Source of the DNA: Thiopseudomonas sp.
GTDB lineage: Bacteria; Pseudomonadota; Gammaproteobacteria; Pseudomonadales; Pseudomonadaceae
Direction: 5' to 3'
Assembly (NCBI GenBank): GCA_023228985.1
Contig: JALOAC010000004.1
Location: 1-64,000 of the forward strand
DNA: 64,000 bases
Below, in pieces: positions 1 to 8,712 of the stretch; within the stretch, counting starts at the first letter, position 1; every line of letters begins with the position of its first letter. A program made the position numbers and the translations under genes. A model generated the notes under the pieces. The model made no database searches, was not told the origin of the DNA, and saw nothing but the letters and a program-made list of their open reading frames with translations.

Positions 1-138
1 GATTACGCACGCAACCACAGCGCCGCCTGACGCACCGCTGTCGCAGGCATGGCCAGCTCCTACCAAAATACAGGGTTTTGGGTGAGTTAGAACCAATGGC
101 GCAAAAGTTGCGTTCCTGCAGAAGCCTGCAAGGTTGGG

Positions 139-1125
139 TTAAAGCCAGCGCAGTAGGCGCAAGAGTGCTAGTTGCACTATTGCCAAAATACCCAGCCCAA
201 CACAGGCCAAAATAAAGCCTAGTTCAGACTCGCCGCCCGGAATGCCGCCTAAATTAATCCCCAGCAAGCCTGTGACAAAACTTAATGGTAAGAAAAAAGC
301 GGTGATCAGGGTGAGTAAATAAATGGTACGTCCGCTACGTTCTTCACGCTGACGCTTTTCGGCCTCTAAAATAAACCCAACACGATCTCTACTTAAATCC
401 AGCTCTTCAAGGCTGCGGATGGTGTTGTTGTGGATTTCGCCCAGTTGCGCCTTGATGTTGCGGTTAAATTCCTCTGTTTGTACACGTTGTAACACGCTAA
501 ATAAATCTCGCATCGGGATTAGGTAGCGGCGCAAGTTAGCGCTGTCGCGCCGTAGCTGTAGCATCTGTTTTTGATTGGTGCGAAAGCGAATGTCCTGCAC
601 CATAGACTCTTCCTGGGTATCAATGAAATCGGCTAACTGCTCAACCAGATCATCAATGTCTTGAGCGCTGGTTTTAAGGATTGCTGTGAGCAATTCGGTC
701 GTGGTTCTGGGACCTGTATTTTGCTCGAAACTTTGCTCCAGTTCAGCATCAGGGTAGGCATCAGCATGCGCAAAACTAAGCAGTAATTGATCTTTGACCA
801 AAACACGCAGCGATAAGAGCGCGCTGTTCTCTAGCGAGTAGTTACGGGCTAGCACCCGTGAAAACAGTAGCAGCGTTTGGTCATGATGCTCAAGCAGGCG
901 TGGGCGGGTGCCTTTAGCCAGCAACAGTTGTCGCTCAAGCTCACTCACCTGACTAGTGTGCTGCAGCCAGTCTTGGGTATCCAGATTGTCCTTATCCCAG
1001 TGTAGCCACAACTTTTGTTGCGCTTGGAGCTGTAAGCCTGCTAACTCGCTGCGTTGTAACGGTCGTGCACCGCCGTCGCCGTCCAGTAAAAAACCAAATA
1101 CTAGGCCGGATTCCTGTTGTTGCAT
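139..1125 (-). CDS. zntB: ZntB/CorA-family divalent cation transporter
   Basis: Inner-membrane metal transporter of the CorA superfamily, 328 residues, the usual family length. A long soluble helical N-terminal part (about residues 1-260) is followed by two C-terminal membrane segments, about 268-288 and 302-324. The signature after the first segment reads GIN (residues 289-291), as in ZntB, where classical CorA has GMN. ZntB proteins are described as zinc transporters; the metal here is inferred from the motif only. It is divergent from infC across a 376-bp gap, in the place where thrS often lies. Start chosen at the ATG giving a normal-length protein. Confidence 0.85.
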   Translation of the reverse strand: MQQQESGLVFGFLLDGDGGARPLQRSELAGLQLQAQQKLWLHWDKDNLDTQDWLQHTSQVSELERQLLLAKGTRPRLLEHHDQTLLLFSRVLARNYSLENSALLSLRVLVKDQLLLSFAHADAYPDAELEQSFEQNTGPRTTTELLTAILKTSAQDIDDLVEQLADFIDTQEESMVQDIRFRTNQKQMLQLRRDSANLRRYLIPMRDLFSVLQRVQTEEFNRNIKAQLGEIHNNTIRSLEELDLSRDRVGFILEAEKRQREERSGRTIYLLTLITAFFLPLSFVTGLLGINLGGIPGGESELGFILACVGLGILAIVQLALLRLLRWL

Positions 1126-1501
1126 GGCAGGGCCTCATAGTGAACTACCTGTAATTAAACACTTTACGTGTTTTTCGTAATTCGAGCACGGTTGTTTGTT
1201 GATATCAATAGCAGCCTGCAGTCTCAGTAGGGTAGGGCGTGCCGAGCTTCATGCGTGTATGATCTGTCCAGTTAATGCTATAAAGTCGCTTGTGAGTGAT
1301 TGTTTTTAAAGAGCGACTTGCGAAAAGAGTCGATAGGATATAAAATCCGCGCTCTATTTAGATTAGGTTCCTCGTGCAGATTGATGTGCGCAAGGGATAG
1401 CAACACAAGTAATATGGCAGCGGCTGTTGGTTTGCAAACAAGTCAAATGTAAGCAAGGTCTGCTATATTTTTCGGCGAAATCGCCAAAATTTGGAGTGAG
1501 A
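1126..1501. other. Intergenic region between zntB and infC
   Basis: A 376-bp divergent spacer with no convincing gene. It contains an inverted repeat with 8-bp arms (AAGTCGCT at 1283-1290, AGCGACTT at 1312-1319). Directly after it lies a sigma-70-like promoter reading toward infC. Short reading frames here on either strand have no recognisable product. Confidence 0.6.
1318..1346 (+). promoter_or_regulatory. Candidate sigma-70 promoter for infC operon
   Basis: TTGCGA at 1318-1323 and TAAAAT at 1341-1346 are separated by 17 bp, close to consensus in both boxes and ideal in spacing. It reads toward infC and leaves an untranslated leader of about 150 nt. The upstream inverted repeat at 1283-1319 overlaps its -35 side. 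Confidence 0.45.
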
Positions 1502-2050
1502 ATTATCAAGCGAGATATGAGACAAGACAGACGTTCTGCCAATAAGGCACCGATTAATGAAAATATTACTGCTCGTGAAGTCCGATTGATTGGAGCAGAG
1601 GGCGAGCAGATCGGGGTCGTCTCGATTGCTGAAGCACTAGCAGCCGCTGAAGAGGCGCGCTTAGACTTAGTGGAAATTTCTCCTGATGCAGCGCCGCCTG
1701 TGTGTCGCATCATGGATTACGGCAAGCATTTGTTTGAAAAGAAAAAACAACAAGCGCAAGCGCGTAAGAACCAAAAGCAAATTCAAGTAAAAGAAGTGAA
1801 GTTTCGTCCTGGGACGGACGTAGGGGATTATCAGGTAAAACTACGCAACCTGATACGTTTCCTAGAAGAAGGGGACAAGACCAAGGTTACTTTACGTTTC
1901 CGCGGTCGTGAGATGGCTCACCAGGAGCTGGGTATGGAGCTGTTAAAGCAGGTTGAAACTGACCTGATTGAGTACGGCACCGTAGAACAGCATCCTAAGA
2001 TGGAAGGACGCCAACTAACAATGGTCATCGCTCCCAAAAAGAAGAAGTAA
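1502..2050 (+). CDS. infC: Translation initiation factor IF-3
   Basis: Binds the 30S subunit, discriminates initiator tRNA and start codons, and prevents premature 50S joining. The protein is full length (182 residues from this start), with the N-terminal domain motif PINENITAREVRLI, a lysine-rich linker and a C-terminal domain ending in PKKKK. The start is placed at ATT (1502) because gammaproteobacterial IF-3 typically begins with a rare AUU-type codon and the residues IIKRDMRQD match the family N-terminus. A GGAG lies at 1493-1496. ATC at 1505 or ATG at 1517 are alternatives. A rare start permits the known autoregulation of infC by IF-3. thrS is not immediately upstream. Confidence 0.95.
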   Translation: MIKRDMRQDRRSANKAPINENITAREVRLIGAEGEQIGVVSIAEALAAAEEARLDLVEISPDAAPPVCRIMDYGKHLFEKKKQQAQARKNQKQIQVKEVKFRPGTDVGDYQVKLRNLIRFLEEGDKTKVTLRFRGREMAHQELGMELLKQVETDLIEYGTVEQHPKMEGRQLTMVIAPKKKK

Positions 2051-2104
2051 CCCCAAATGGTTTAGCTGCTTAGCAGCTATGCTTGGGCATAGGCAGGCCC
2101 CAAG
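2051..2104 (+). promoter_or_regulatory. Candidate structured rpmI leader / L20 operator
   Basis: The infC-rpmI spacer holds a hairpin AGCTGC-TTA-GCAGCT (2064-2078), nested inside CCCAA (2052-2056) pairing with TTGGG (2083-2087). CTTGGG at 2082-2087 can instead pair with CCCAAG at 2099-2104, so two mutually exclusive folds exist just upstream of the rpmI ribosome-binding site. In Enterobacteria L20 represses rpmI-rplT through a structured mRNA in this position. An equivalent role here is inferred from position and pairing only. Confidence 0.35.
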
Positions 2105-2141
2105 GTTGCTGTATTATTAATTTTGAATGCGGAGTTCAAAC

Positions 2142-2336
2142 ATGCCAAAGATGAAGACAAAAAGCGGCGCTAAAAAGCGCTTCAAAGCGACAGCAAACGG
2201 TTTTAAGCACAAACATGCTTTCAAAAGCCATATCTTAACCAAGATGACTACCAAGCGTAAGCGCCAGCTGAGAGGTACCAATCAGGTACACCCATCAGAT
2301 GTTGCAAGCGTTGAACGTATGTTACGTGTTCGTTAA
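2142..2336 (+). CDS. rpmI: 50S ribosomal protein L35
   Basis: Small basic large-subunit protein of 64 residues. It begins MPKMKTKSGAKKRF, the conserved L35 N-terminus, so the start is set at 2142 rather than the in-frame ATG 15 nt upstream. A GCGGAG ribosome-binding site precedes it. It lies between infC and rplT, the standard order, and is probably translationally controlled together with rplT by L20. Confidence 0.97.
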   Translation: MPKMKTKSGAKKRFKATANGFKHKHAFKSHILTKMTTKRKRQLRGTNQVHPSDVASVERMLRVR

Positions 2337-2356
2337 TTGGTAGGAGAGAGTAAGTT

Positions 2357-2713
2357 ATGGCTCGTGTAAAAAGTGGTGTTCAGGCTCGTCGCCGTCACAA
2401 GAAAATTTTAAAACTTGCTAAAGGTTACTACGGCGCGCGTTCACGTACGTTCCGTATTGCCAAGCAAGCGGTTATCAAAGCTGGTCAGTATGCATACCGT
2501 GACCGTCGTCAGCGTAAGCGTCAATTCCGCGCTCTGTGGATTGCTCGTATTAATGCTGGTGCACGTATCAACGGTTTGTCTTACAGCCGTTTCATTGCTG
2601 GCTTGAAAAAAGCTTCCATTGAAATTGATCGTAAGGTATTGGCCGACTTAGCGGTAAACGAAAAAGCAGCATTTGCAGTTATTGTTGAGAAAGCCAAAGC
2701 TAGCCTAGCTTGA
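2357..2713 (+). CDS. rplT: 50S ribosomal protein L20
   Basis: The 118-residue protein is the exact normal length for L20, an early assembly protein that binds 23S rRNA through its basic N-terminus (residues 1-60, very rich in Arg and Lys) and is the autorepressor of its own operon in Enterobacteria. AGGAGAG precedes the ATG. It follows rpmI by 20 bp. A strong hairpin follows the gene before pheS. Confidence 0.97.
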   Translation: MARVKSGVQARRRHKKILKLAKGYYGARSRTFRIAKQAVIKAGQYAYRDRRQRKRQFRALWIARINAGARINGLSYSRFIAGLKKASIEIDRKVLADLAVNEKAAFAVIVEKAKASLA

Positions 2714-2746
2714 TGCTTTTTTAGTAATACAGCGTTATTGCTTTTG

Positions 2747-2776
2747 ATAAGGGAAGGGCCTCGGCTCTTCCCTTAT
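2747..2776 (+). terminator. Hairpin between rplT and pheS (terminator/attenuator)
   Basis: A nearly perfect hairpin with arms ATAAGGGAAGGGCC (2747-2760) and GGCTCTTCCCTTAT (2763-2776), one G-U wobble. Only a broken T run (TTATTT) follows, so it may be a partial terminator that tunes pheST expression rather than a full stop. No phenylalanine-rich leader peptide is visible between the hairpin and pheS. Confidence 0.6.
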
Positions 2777-2858
2777 TTCGTTAAAACAGTCTATTTAATG
2801 TTTTTAGAGCATCCTGCAAAGATACAGAGCGTTTTGCAAGATTCTCTGGAGTTTATCG

Positions 2859-3875
2859 ATGGAAAATATTCAGCAGTTGGTCAGTCAAGCGCTGGCCGCT
2901 ATTAATGCAAGCAATGATATTCCCGCTTTAGAACAGTTGCGGGTGCAGTATTTGGGTAAAAAAGGCGAGTTAACCCAGCTAATGAAGCAGCTGGGCGGCT
3001 TATCGGCCGAAGAGCGTCCGAAAGCAGGGGCTTTGATTAACCAAGCAAAAGATCAAGTGCAGGATGCTATTGCCCAGCGCAAAGCAGGCCTTGAAAGTGC
3101 AGCTTTGGCCCAAAAATTAGCAGCTGAAACCATTGATGTGACACTGCCCGGTCGTGGTCAGCAATCCGGTGGCTTGCATCCCGTGACACGTACGTTGGAG
3201 CGCATTGAGCATTTTTTCAGTCACATTGGCTATGGTGTTGAAGTTGGACCTGAAGTTGAAGATGATTATCACAACTTCGAAGCATTAAATATTCCTGAGC
3301 ATCACCCAGCTCGCGCTATGCACGATACCTTTTACTTTAATGGCAGCATGGTTTTGCGCACGCACACCTCTCCGGTACAGGTGCGTACCATGGAGAATCA
3401 ACAGCCGCCTATTCGCATTGTTTGCCCAGGGCGCGTTTATCGTTGCGACTCAGATATCACTCATTCGCCGATGTTCCATCAGGTCGAAGGTTTGGTGATT
3501 GATAAAGACATCAGTTTTGCCGACCTTAAAGGCACAATTGAAGAGTTCTTGCGCGTGTTCTTTGAAAAAGACTTGGCTGTGCGTTTCCGTCCTTCATTCT
3601 TCCCCTTTACTGAGCCTTCCGCTGAAGTGGATATGCAGTGCGTAATGTGTGATGGCGAAGGCTGTCGCGTGTGTAAGCACACAGGCTGGCTGGAAGTGAT
3701 GGGTTGCGGCATGGTGCATCCGAACGTGTTGCGTATGTCAGGTATTGATCCAGAAGAGTTTAGCGGATTTGCTTTTGGTATGGGGGTCGAGCGTTTGGCC
3801 ATGTTGCGTTATGGCGTTAATGATTTACGCCTGTTCTTCGACAATGATCTGCGGTTTTTAGCGCAGTTTCGTTAA
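2859..3875 (+). CDS. pheS: Phenylalanine--tRNA ligase alpha subunit
   Basis: Catalytic subunit of the cytoplasmic alpha2-beta2 PheRS, charging tRNA-Phe. 338 residues, the normal bacterial length. There is an N-terminal coiled coil (about 1-85) for tRNA binding. Class II synthetase motif 2 appears around GRVYRCDSDITHSPMFHQ and motif 3 near the C-terminus as GFAFGMGVERLAMLRYG. It is directly followed by pheT with a 25-bp spacer carrying AAGGAGAA, so the two subunits are co-expressed. Confidence 0.97.
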   Translation: MENIQQLVSQALAAINASNDIPALEQLRVQYLGKKGELTQLMKQLGGLSAEERPKAGALINQAKDQVQDAIAQRKAGLESAALAQKLAAETIDVTLPGRGQQSGGLHPVTRTLERIEHFFSHIGYGVEVGPEVEDDYHNFEALNIPEHHPARAMHDTFYFNGSMVLRTHTSPVQVRTMENQQPPIRIVCPGRVYRCDSDITHSPMFHQVEGLVIDKDISFADLKGTIEEFLRVFFEKDLAVRFRPSFFPFTEPSAEVDMQCVMCDGEGCRVCKHTGWLEVMGCGMVHPNVLRMSGIDPEEFSGFAFGMGVERLAMLRYGVNDLRLFFDNDLRFLAQFR

Positions 3876-3900
3876 TTGAACATCGTTTAAGGAGAACAGT

Positions 3901-6282
3901 ATGAAATTTAGTGAGCAGTGGTTACGCAGTTTGGTTGAGCCCAAGGTCGAGCGTGAGGAATTAGTAGCCCGCCTGTCTATGGCTGGCTTAGAAGTTGACG
4001 CTGTTGAGCCAGTCGCAGGCGAGTTTACTGGCGTGGTGGTTGGTGAGGTGCTTGAAGTCAGTCAGCATCCAGACGCGGATAAACTCAGTGTGTGCCAAGT
4101 CAGTGATGGTAAAGATACCGTGCAGGTGGTCTGTGGTGCACCTAATGTGCGTGCAGGATTAAAAGTACCTTTTGCCCAAGTGGGTGCCGTACTGCCGGGT
4201 GATTTTAAAATTAAAAAAGCCAAACTGCGCGGGGTTGAGTCGCTGGGCATGCTGTGTTCAGCTGATGAGCTTAAAGTCAGTGATGATAGCGAAGGATTGT
4301 TGGAATTGGCAGCTGATGCGCCGGTTGGGCAGTGTATTCGTGAGTACTTGAACCTCAATGATGCATGCATCGAAGTCGATCTCACCCCCAACCGTGGTGA
4401 TTGTCTGTCATTGACGGGCTTAGCACGTGAAGTCGGAGCGCTCTATAACCAGCCAGTACAGTTTCCAGTTGTCCCTGAAATGCCTGCTACCCATGATGAG
4501 CAAATCAGTGTTGAGCTTTTAGCTCCACAAGCTTGCCCGCGCTACGTGGGTCGTGTGCTCCGTGGTGTTGATTTGACGCGCGCTACACCTGAATGGATGA
4601 AAGTGCGCTTAGAGCGCAGTGGCGTGCGCAGTATTGATCCAGCCGTAGATGTGACCAACTACGTAATGCTTGAGCTAGGCCAGCCCATGCATGCCTTTGA
4701 TTTAGCACAGATTCAAGGTGGGATCCGTGTACGAATGGCCGAGCAGGGTGAGAAAATCATCTTGCTTGACGGTCAAGAAGTGCAATTAAATGCCAATACA
4801 CTCGTTATCGCCGATCATCAACAAGCCTTGGCTATTGCTGGGGTGATGGGTGGCGAGAATAGCGGTGTTAACGTTGAGAAAACCAAGGATTTATTCTTAG
4901 AAAGTGCGTTTTTTGCGCCTTTAGCGGTCGCAGGCGTAGCGCGTTCTTATGGTTTGCATACCGATGCCTCGCACCGTTTTGAGCGCGGCGTGGATTGGCA
5001 GTTGGCAGAGCGCGCCATGCAGCGTGCCACAGAGTTACTGTTAGACATTGTTGGTGGTGAAGCAGGGCCGGTTATCCATACGCAAAACGCTGAGCATTTG
5101 CCGCAGCCAATCACAGTAGGTTTGCGTGCTGAGCGTGTTAATAGCATGTTTGGTTTGCAGTTATCCGATAACGAAATCGAGCAATTACTGGCTCCGCTTG
5201 GCTTGCAGTTAGATAAGCAAGCAGCAGGGCAATGGCAGGTCGCCGTGCCCAGTCACCGTTTTGATATCAGCATTGAAGTGGATTTGATTGAAGAAGTGGG
5301 GCGCTTATATGGTTACGAGCGCTTGCCTGTGCGTTATCCTGCAGCGCGTTTAGCGCCGCAACCACAGGCAGAAGCGCAAGCTAGTGTGCCTGTTCTGAGC
5401 CGTTTATTGGCGAGTCGTGGCTATCAAGAAGCCATTACTTACAGCTTTATTGATCCGGATAGCTATGCTTTATTTCACCCTGAGCAACCAGCGCTGGTAT
5501 TAGATAATCCGATTTCAGCAGATCTGTCCTGCATGCGCGCTTCTTTGTTGCCGGGTTTATTAAAGGCCTTGGCGCATAACCTAAATCGCCAGCAAAGCCG
5601 GGTTCGCTTGTTTGAGACAGGTCTACGTTTTGTCGGACAGCTTGATGCGCTTAAGCAAGAATCTATGTTGGCTGGTGTGATCACAGGTTTGCGTTTGCCT
5701 GAAGCTTGGGCGCATGGGAAAGACAAGGTTGATTTTTATGATATCAAAGCAGACGTAGAAGCTGTTTTGTCTGCTGCTGGAGCGGTCTCAGAATTTAGCT
5801 TTGTGCCTGCTCAGCTCACTGGATTTCATCCGGGTCAGTGCGCTCGTATTGAGCGCGACGGCCAGTTGGTAGGCTATCTAGGGGCTTTACATCCGCAAAT
5901 AGCCACAGAGCTTGATATTGACCAGCCCGTGTTTATGTTTGAACTTGAGCATGCTGTGCTTGAGGCTGGTAAATTGCCCGCGTTTAAAGAATTATCACGC
6001 TTTCCTGAAGTGCGTCGTGATTTGGCGCTGGTAGTTGATGCTGGCGTACCGGCGGCACAGCTGGTTGATTGTATGCGTGCGGCAGCTGGCGAATGGCTGA
6101 CCAAAATTCATATATTCGATGTTTATCAAGGCGCTGGAGTAGAACAAGGTCGTAAAAGCTTAGCTGTGGGCTTGACGTGGCAGCATCCTTCCCGCACTCT
6201 AACCGATGAAGAAGTGAGTGATGCAACACAGCAGGTGTTAGCTGCACTAGCACAGGAATTTGCGGCAACTTTGAGGGCGTAA
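3901..6282 (+). CDS. pheT: Phenylalanine--tRNA ligase beta subunit
   Basis: The 793-residue partner of PheS, full length. It has an N-terminal EMAP/OB-type tRNA-binding domain (around residues 40-150, motif HPDADKLSVCQV), the central B3/B4 editing and B5 domains, and a C-terminal ferredoxin-fold anticodon-binding domain (about 700-793, starting near FKELSRFPEVRRDLAL). AAGGAGAA lies just upstream. ihfA begins 4 bp after its stop, which fits the common pheST-ihfA operon of gammaproteobacteria. Confidence 0.97.
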   Translation: MKFSEQWLRSLVEPKVEREELVARLSMAGLEVDAVEPVAGEFTGVVVGEVLEVSQHPDADKLSVCQVSDGKDTVQVVCGAPNVRAGLKVPFAQVGAVLPGDFKIKKAKLRGVESLGMLCSADELKVSDDSEGLLELAADAPVGQCIREYLNLNDACIEVDLTPNRGDCLSLTGLAREVGALYNQPVQFPVVPEMPATHDEQISVELLAPQACPRYVGRVLRGVDLTRATPEWMKVRLERSGVRSIDPAVDVTNYVMLELGQPMHAFDLAQIQGGIRVRMAEQGEKIILLDGQEVQLNANTLVIADHQQALAIAGVMGGENSGVNVEKTKDLFLESAFFAPLAVAGVARSYGLHTDASHRFERGVDWQLAERAMQRATELLLDIVGGEAGPVIHTQNAEHLPQPITVGLRAERVNSMFGLQLSDNEIEQLLAPLGLQLDKQAAGQWQVAVPSHRFDISIEVDLIEEVGRLYGYERLPVRYPAARLAPQPQAEAQASVPVLSRLLASRGYQEAITYSFIDPDSYALFHPEQPALVLDNPISADLSCMRASLLPGLLKALAHNLNRQQSRVRLFETGLRFVGQLDALKQESMLAGVITGLRLPEAWAHGKDKVDFYDIKADVEAVLSAAGAVSEFSFVPAQLTGFHPGQCARIERDGQLVGYLGALHPQIATELDIDQPVFMFELEHAVLEAGKLPAFKELSRFPEVRRDLALVVDAGVPAAQLVDCMRAAAGEWLTKIHIFDVYQGAGVEQGRKSLAVGLTWQHPSRTLTDEEVSDATQQVLAALAQEFAATLRA

Positions 6283-6286
6283 GCCA

Positions 6287-6589
6287 ATGAGTACGTTGAC
6301 TAAAGCAGATATGGCCGAGCACTTATTTATGGAGCTTGGCCTAAATAAACGTGAAGCAAAAGAGCTTGTTGACTTGTTTTTCGAAGAAGTTAGAACGTCT
6401 TTAGAGAATAATGAAGCAGTAAAAATTTCAGGATTTGGTAATTTTGAGTTGCGTGATAAACGTCAGCGCCCCGGTCGAAACCCAAAGACAGGAGAGGAAG
6501 TGCCCATTAGCGCCCGCCGTGTAGTTACTTTCCGTCCCGGACAAAAGCTAAGAGAGCGAGTAGAGGATTATGCTGGAAGCCAGTCATAA
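6287..6589 (+). CDS. ihfA: Integration host factor subunit alpha
   Basis: Nucleoid-associated DNA-bending protein (100 residues) that pairs with IHF beta. The DNA-binding beta arm is visible as GRNPKTGEEVPISARRVV. IHF often assists sigma-54 promoters such as the one found upstream of fliE, but no IHF site was verified here. The gene is 4 bp after pheT, and its last 20 bp overlap the start of the merR-type gene. Confidence 0.97.
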   Translation: MSTLTKADMAEHLFMELGLNKREAKELVDLFFEEVRTSLENNEAVKISGFGNFELRDKRQRPGRNPKTGEEVPISARRVVTFRPGQKLRERVEDYAGSQS

Positions 6590-6926
6590 CAATGAATTGC
6601 CACCTATTCCGGCAAAAAGATACTTCACTATTGGTGAGGTGAGTGAGCTGTGCGCAGTAAAACCCCACGTATTGCGTTATTGGGAGCAGGAGTTTGAACA
6701 GCTTTCTCCTATTAAACGCCGTGGTAACCGACGCTATTATCAGCATCATGATGTACTGATGATTCGCCAAATTCGCAGTTTACTCTACGAAGAAGGTTTC
6801 ACTATTGGCGGTGCGCGCCAGAAACTTAATGGCGAACAGTCTGGTGAAGAGAACACCCGTTATAAGCAAGTTATTCGGCAGATGATCACAGAGTTGGAAG
6901 AAGTGTCAAAGTTGCTATCTAACTGA
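6570..6926 (+). CDS. MerR-family transcriptional regulator
   Basis: A small regulator of 118 residues with an N-terminal winged helix-turn-helix (residues 13-80, YFTIGEVSELCAVKPHVLRY) and a short C-terminal helix. It has no cysteine-rich metal-binding loop, so it is not a metal sensor of the MerR/CueR type. A gene of this kind directly follows ihfA in many Pseudomonadales and its target is not established. It overlaps ihfA by 20 bp with AGAGG before the ATG, so it is translationally coupled. The tRNA-Pro often found downstream in Pseudomonas is absent here. Confidence 0.9.
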   Translation: MLEASHNNELPPIPAKRYFTIGEVSELCAVKPHVLRYWEQEFEQLSPIKRRGNRRYYQHHDVLMIRQIRSLLYEEGFTIGGARQKLNGEQSGEENTRYKQVIRQMITELEEVSKLLSN

Positions 6927-7030
6927 AACAGAGAGTTACTCGCAACAACTGCTCAAACACAGTATAAAAACAATTAAAACCACAATAATTTCAGCTAGTT
7001 TTTTAGCAATCAACAGGCAAGGGGCTTTGT

Positions 7031-7795
7031 ATGTCTTCCGCGACAATTATCGTACTCATCCTCGGCGGGATTGTTGCTTTGCTGATTGTTGGCTATCTAA
7101 ATAACGCCGTTGAAAAAACCAAGCTCGATAAAGCGCGCAAAAAAGCGGAGCTAACAGAGCGTCAACAGCGTATCGAAGCCTTATCAGAAGCACTGCCAAG
7201 ACAGCTTTTAACGGTAGCCATTAAACAGCTGCTGCATAAGCTGGAGTTGCATTTTGTTGAGGGCGTTTTAGCCAATGATGCACAGAACAAAAAAATGCAA
7301 GGTCGCGCTCTACTGCTCAAAGAGCGGTTAGAGCTAGGCGAACAATATGCTATAGGTAATCCTGAAACCAATACGCAAACAGAGGAACAGGTTAAAGAGG
7401 TGCGTTTCCAGCTGGAAAGTTTACAAACACAGCTAACGCGCGCGGCTGAAGAAAGGCTAATACCTGTAGCGCAATTAAAACCTGCGGTAGCCCATATTCA
7501 GCTGCAGTTGATTAATCTGTACTTGGATTATTTCCGTGCCTCTGGCCAGCGGTTTATGCAGCAAGGACAGCCACGCCAAGCAAGACTGGCTTATGAGCGG
7601 GCAGTTAAGCTGTTAAAACGGCAAACAGCGCCCCAGTTTGCTCAGCAACTGCCCCAGTTTGAGCAGTTATTAGACAAGGCAAGCAAGCTGGTACTTGAGC
7701 AGACGCAAAATACAGCCACCCGAGGAAATGAGCTATCCGGCGCAGTAGAATCGGAACAAACCGATGAGTGGAAAAAGAAACAGCTCTACGACTAG
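7031..7795 (+). CDS. Membrane-anchored hypothetical protein
   Basis: I do not recognise a characterised family. The 254 residues begin with a single hydrophobic segment (about 4-24, IIVLILGGIVALLIVGYL), consistent with an uncleaved inner-membrane anchor. A charged, largely helical cytoplasmic or periplasmic body follows, with coiled-coil-like stretches (40-75, 115-165) and a segment near 165-215 that could be TPR-like (ARLAYERAVKLLKR). AGGGG... with weak spacing precedes the ATG. It is in a 105-bp gap downstream of the MerR gene and may have its own promoter. Confidence 0.75.
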   Translation: MSSATIIVLILGGIVALLIVGYLNNAVEKTKLDKARKKAELTERQQRIEALSEALPRQLLTVAIKQLLHKLELHFVEGVLANDAQNKKMQGRALLLKERLELGEQYAIGNPETNTQTEEQVKEVRFQLESLQTQLTRAAEERLIPVAQLKPAVAHIQLQLINLYLDYFRASGQRFMQQGQPRQARLAYERAVKLLKRQTAPQFAQQLPQFEQLLDKASKLVLEQTQNTATRGNELSGAVESEQTDEWKKKQLYD

Positions 7796-7941
7796 CACCC
7801 CACCTAGCTGTTGCCTGATAGCCAGCAGTTTTACTTACCTCTGCCTTACGTGACTTTTTTCCTTTATTTAGTTACTAATAGACTTTTTTGCTATCTCGTA
7901 TTCTTTGTGAATATGATTTAATGGGTGTCGTCTTTTGACTG

Positions 7942-8619
7942 ATGGGTCTATCTATGCAAGCTGAACCTCGTAAGGTACGTGAATTTCGCCGTCGCGAACA
8001 AGAAATCCTCGATACGTCGCTAAAGTTATTTTTAGCGGAAGGTGAGGACAGTGTCACCGTCGAAATGATTGCCGATGCTGTCGGCATTGGCAAAGGCACG
8101 ATTTACAAACACTTCAAATCCAAAACCGAAATCTTTTTACGCTTGATGCTCGACTATGAGCGCGAGCTTAACGAGCTGTTTTATTCAGATACCGTAGCCA
8201 AAGATAAAGAAGCTTTATCGCGCGCTTATTTTGAATTTCGTATGGGCGATCCCGAACGTTACCGCCTGTTTGACCGGCTGGAAGAGCGCATTGTTAAAGG
8301 ACGCCAAGCACCAGAAATGGTCGAGCAGTTACATGCCATTCGCGCATCCAACTTTGAGCGTTTAACGCGACTGATTGAAGATCGTATCAGCGAAGGCAAG
8401 CTGGAAAATGTCCCGCCATACTTTCATTACTGCGCAGCTTGGGCATTGGTGCATGGTGCCGTCGCCTTATACCACTCGCCATTCTGGAACAATGTATTAG
8501 AAGATCAGGAAGGTTTTTTCCAGTTTATTATGGATATAGGTGTGCGCATGGGTAACCGTCGCCGCCGCGATGACTCCGCTCAGCCTGCTAAAATAAGTGA
8601 CAGTAAAGAAACCAGCTAA
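7942..8619 (+). CDS. TetR-family transcriptional regulator
   Basis: A 225-residue regulator. The N-terminal TetR helix-turn-helix spans about residues 15-65 (SVTVEMIADAVGIGKGTIYK). The C-terminal ligand/dimer domain is helical and the tail is basic (GNRRRRDD). The start could also be the ATG at 7954 (MQAEPRK); neither has a strong ribosome-binding site. It is transcribed in the same direction as the lipoprotein gene 93 bp downstream. The regulated gene and ligand are not evident. Confidence 0.88.
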   Translation: MGLSMQAEPRKVREFRRREQEILDTSLKLFLAEGEDSVTVEMIADAVGIGKGTIYKHFKSKTEIFLRLMLDYERELNELFYSDTVAKDKEALSRAYFEFRMGDPERYRLFDRLEERIVKGRQAPEMVEQLHAIRASNFERLTRLIEDRISEGKLENVPPYFHYCAAWALVHGAVALYHSPFWNNVLEDQEGFFQFIMDIGVRMGNRRRRDDSAQPAKISDSKETS

Positions 8620-8712
8620 TGCGCGTCTAACCCGTGTTGGTACAAAAACTGCTTGTAGTTATGCCATTACACACTTAAGGCAGCTTTTGACACACTGCCC
8701 TCGGGAGACATT

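Noticed and set aside
1363..1713. Minus-strand frame across the infC start
   Set aside because: Overlaps conserved infC and gives a low-complexity Ser/Ala product.
6927..7030. tRNA-Pro expected after the ihfA-merR pair in Pseudomonas
   Set aside because: No cloverleaf or T-loop motif is visible in this gap.
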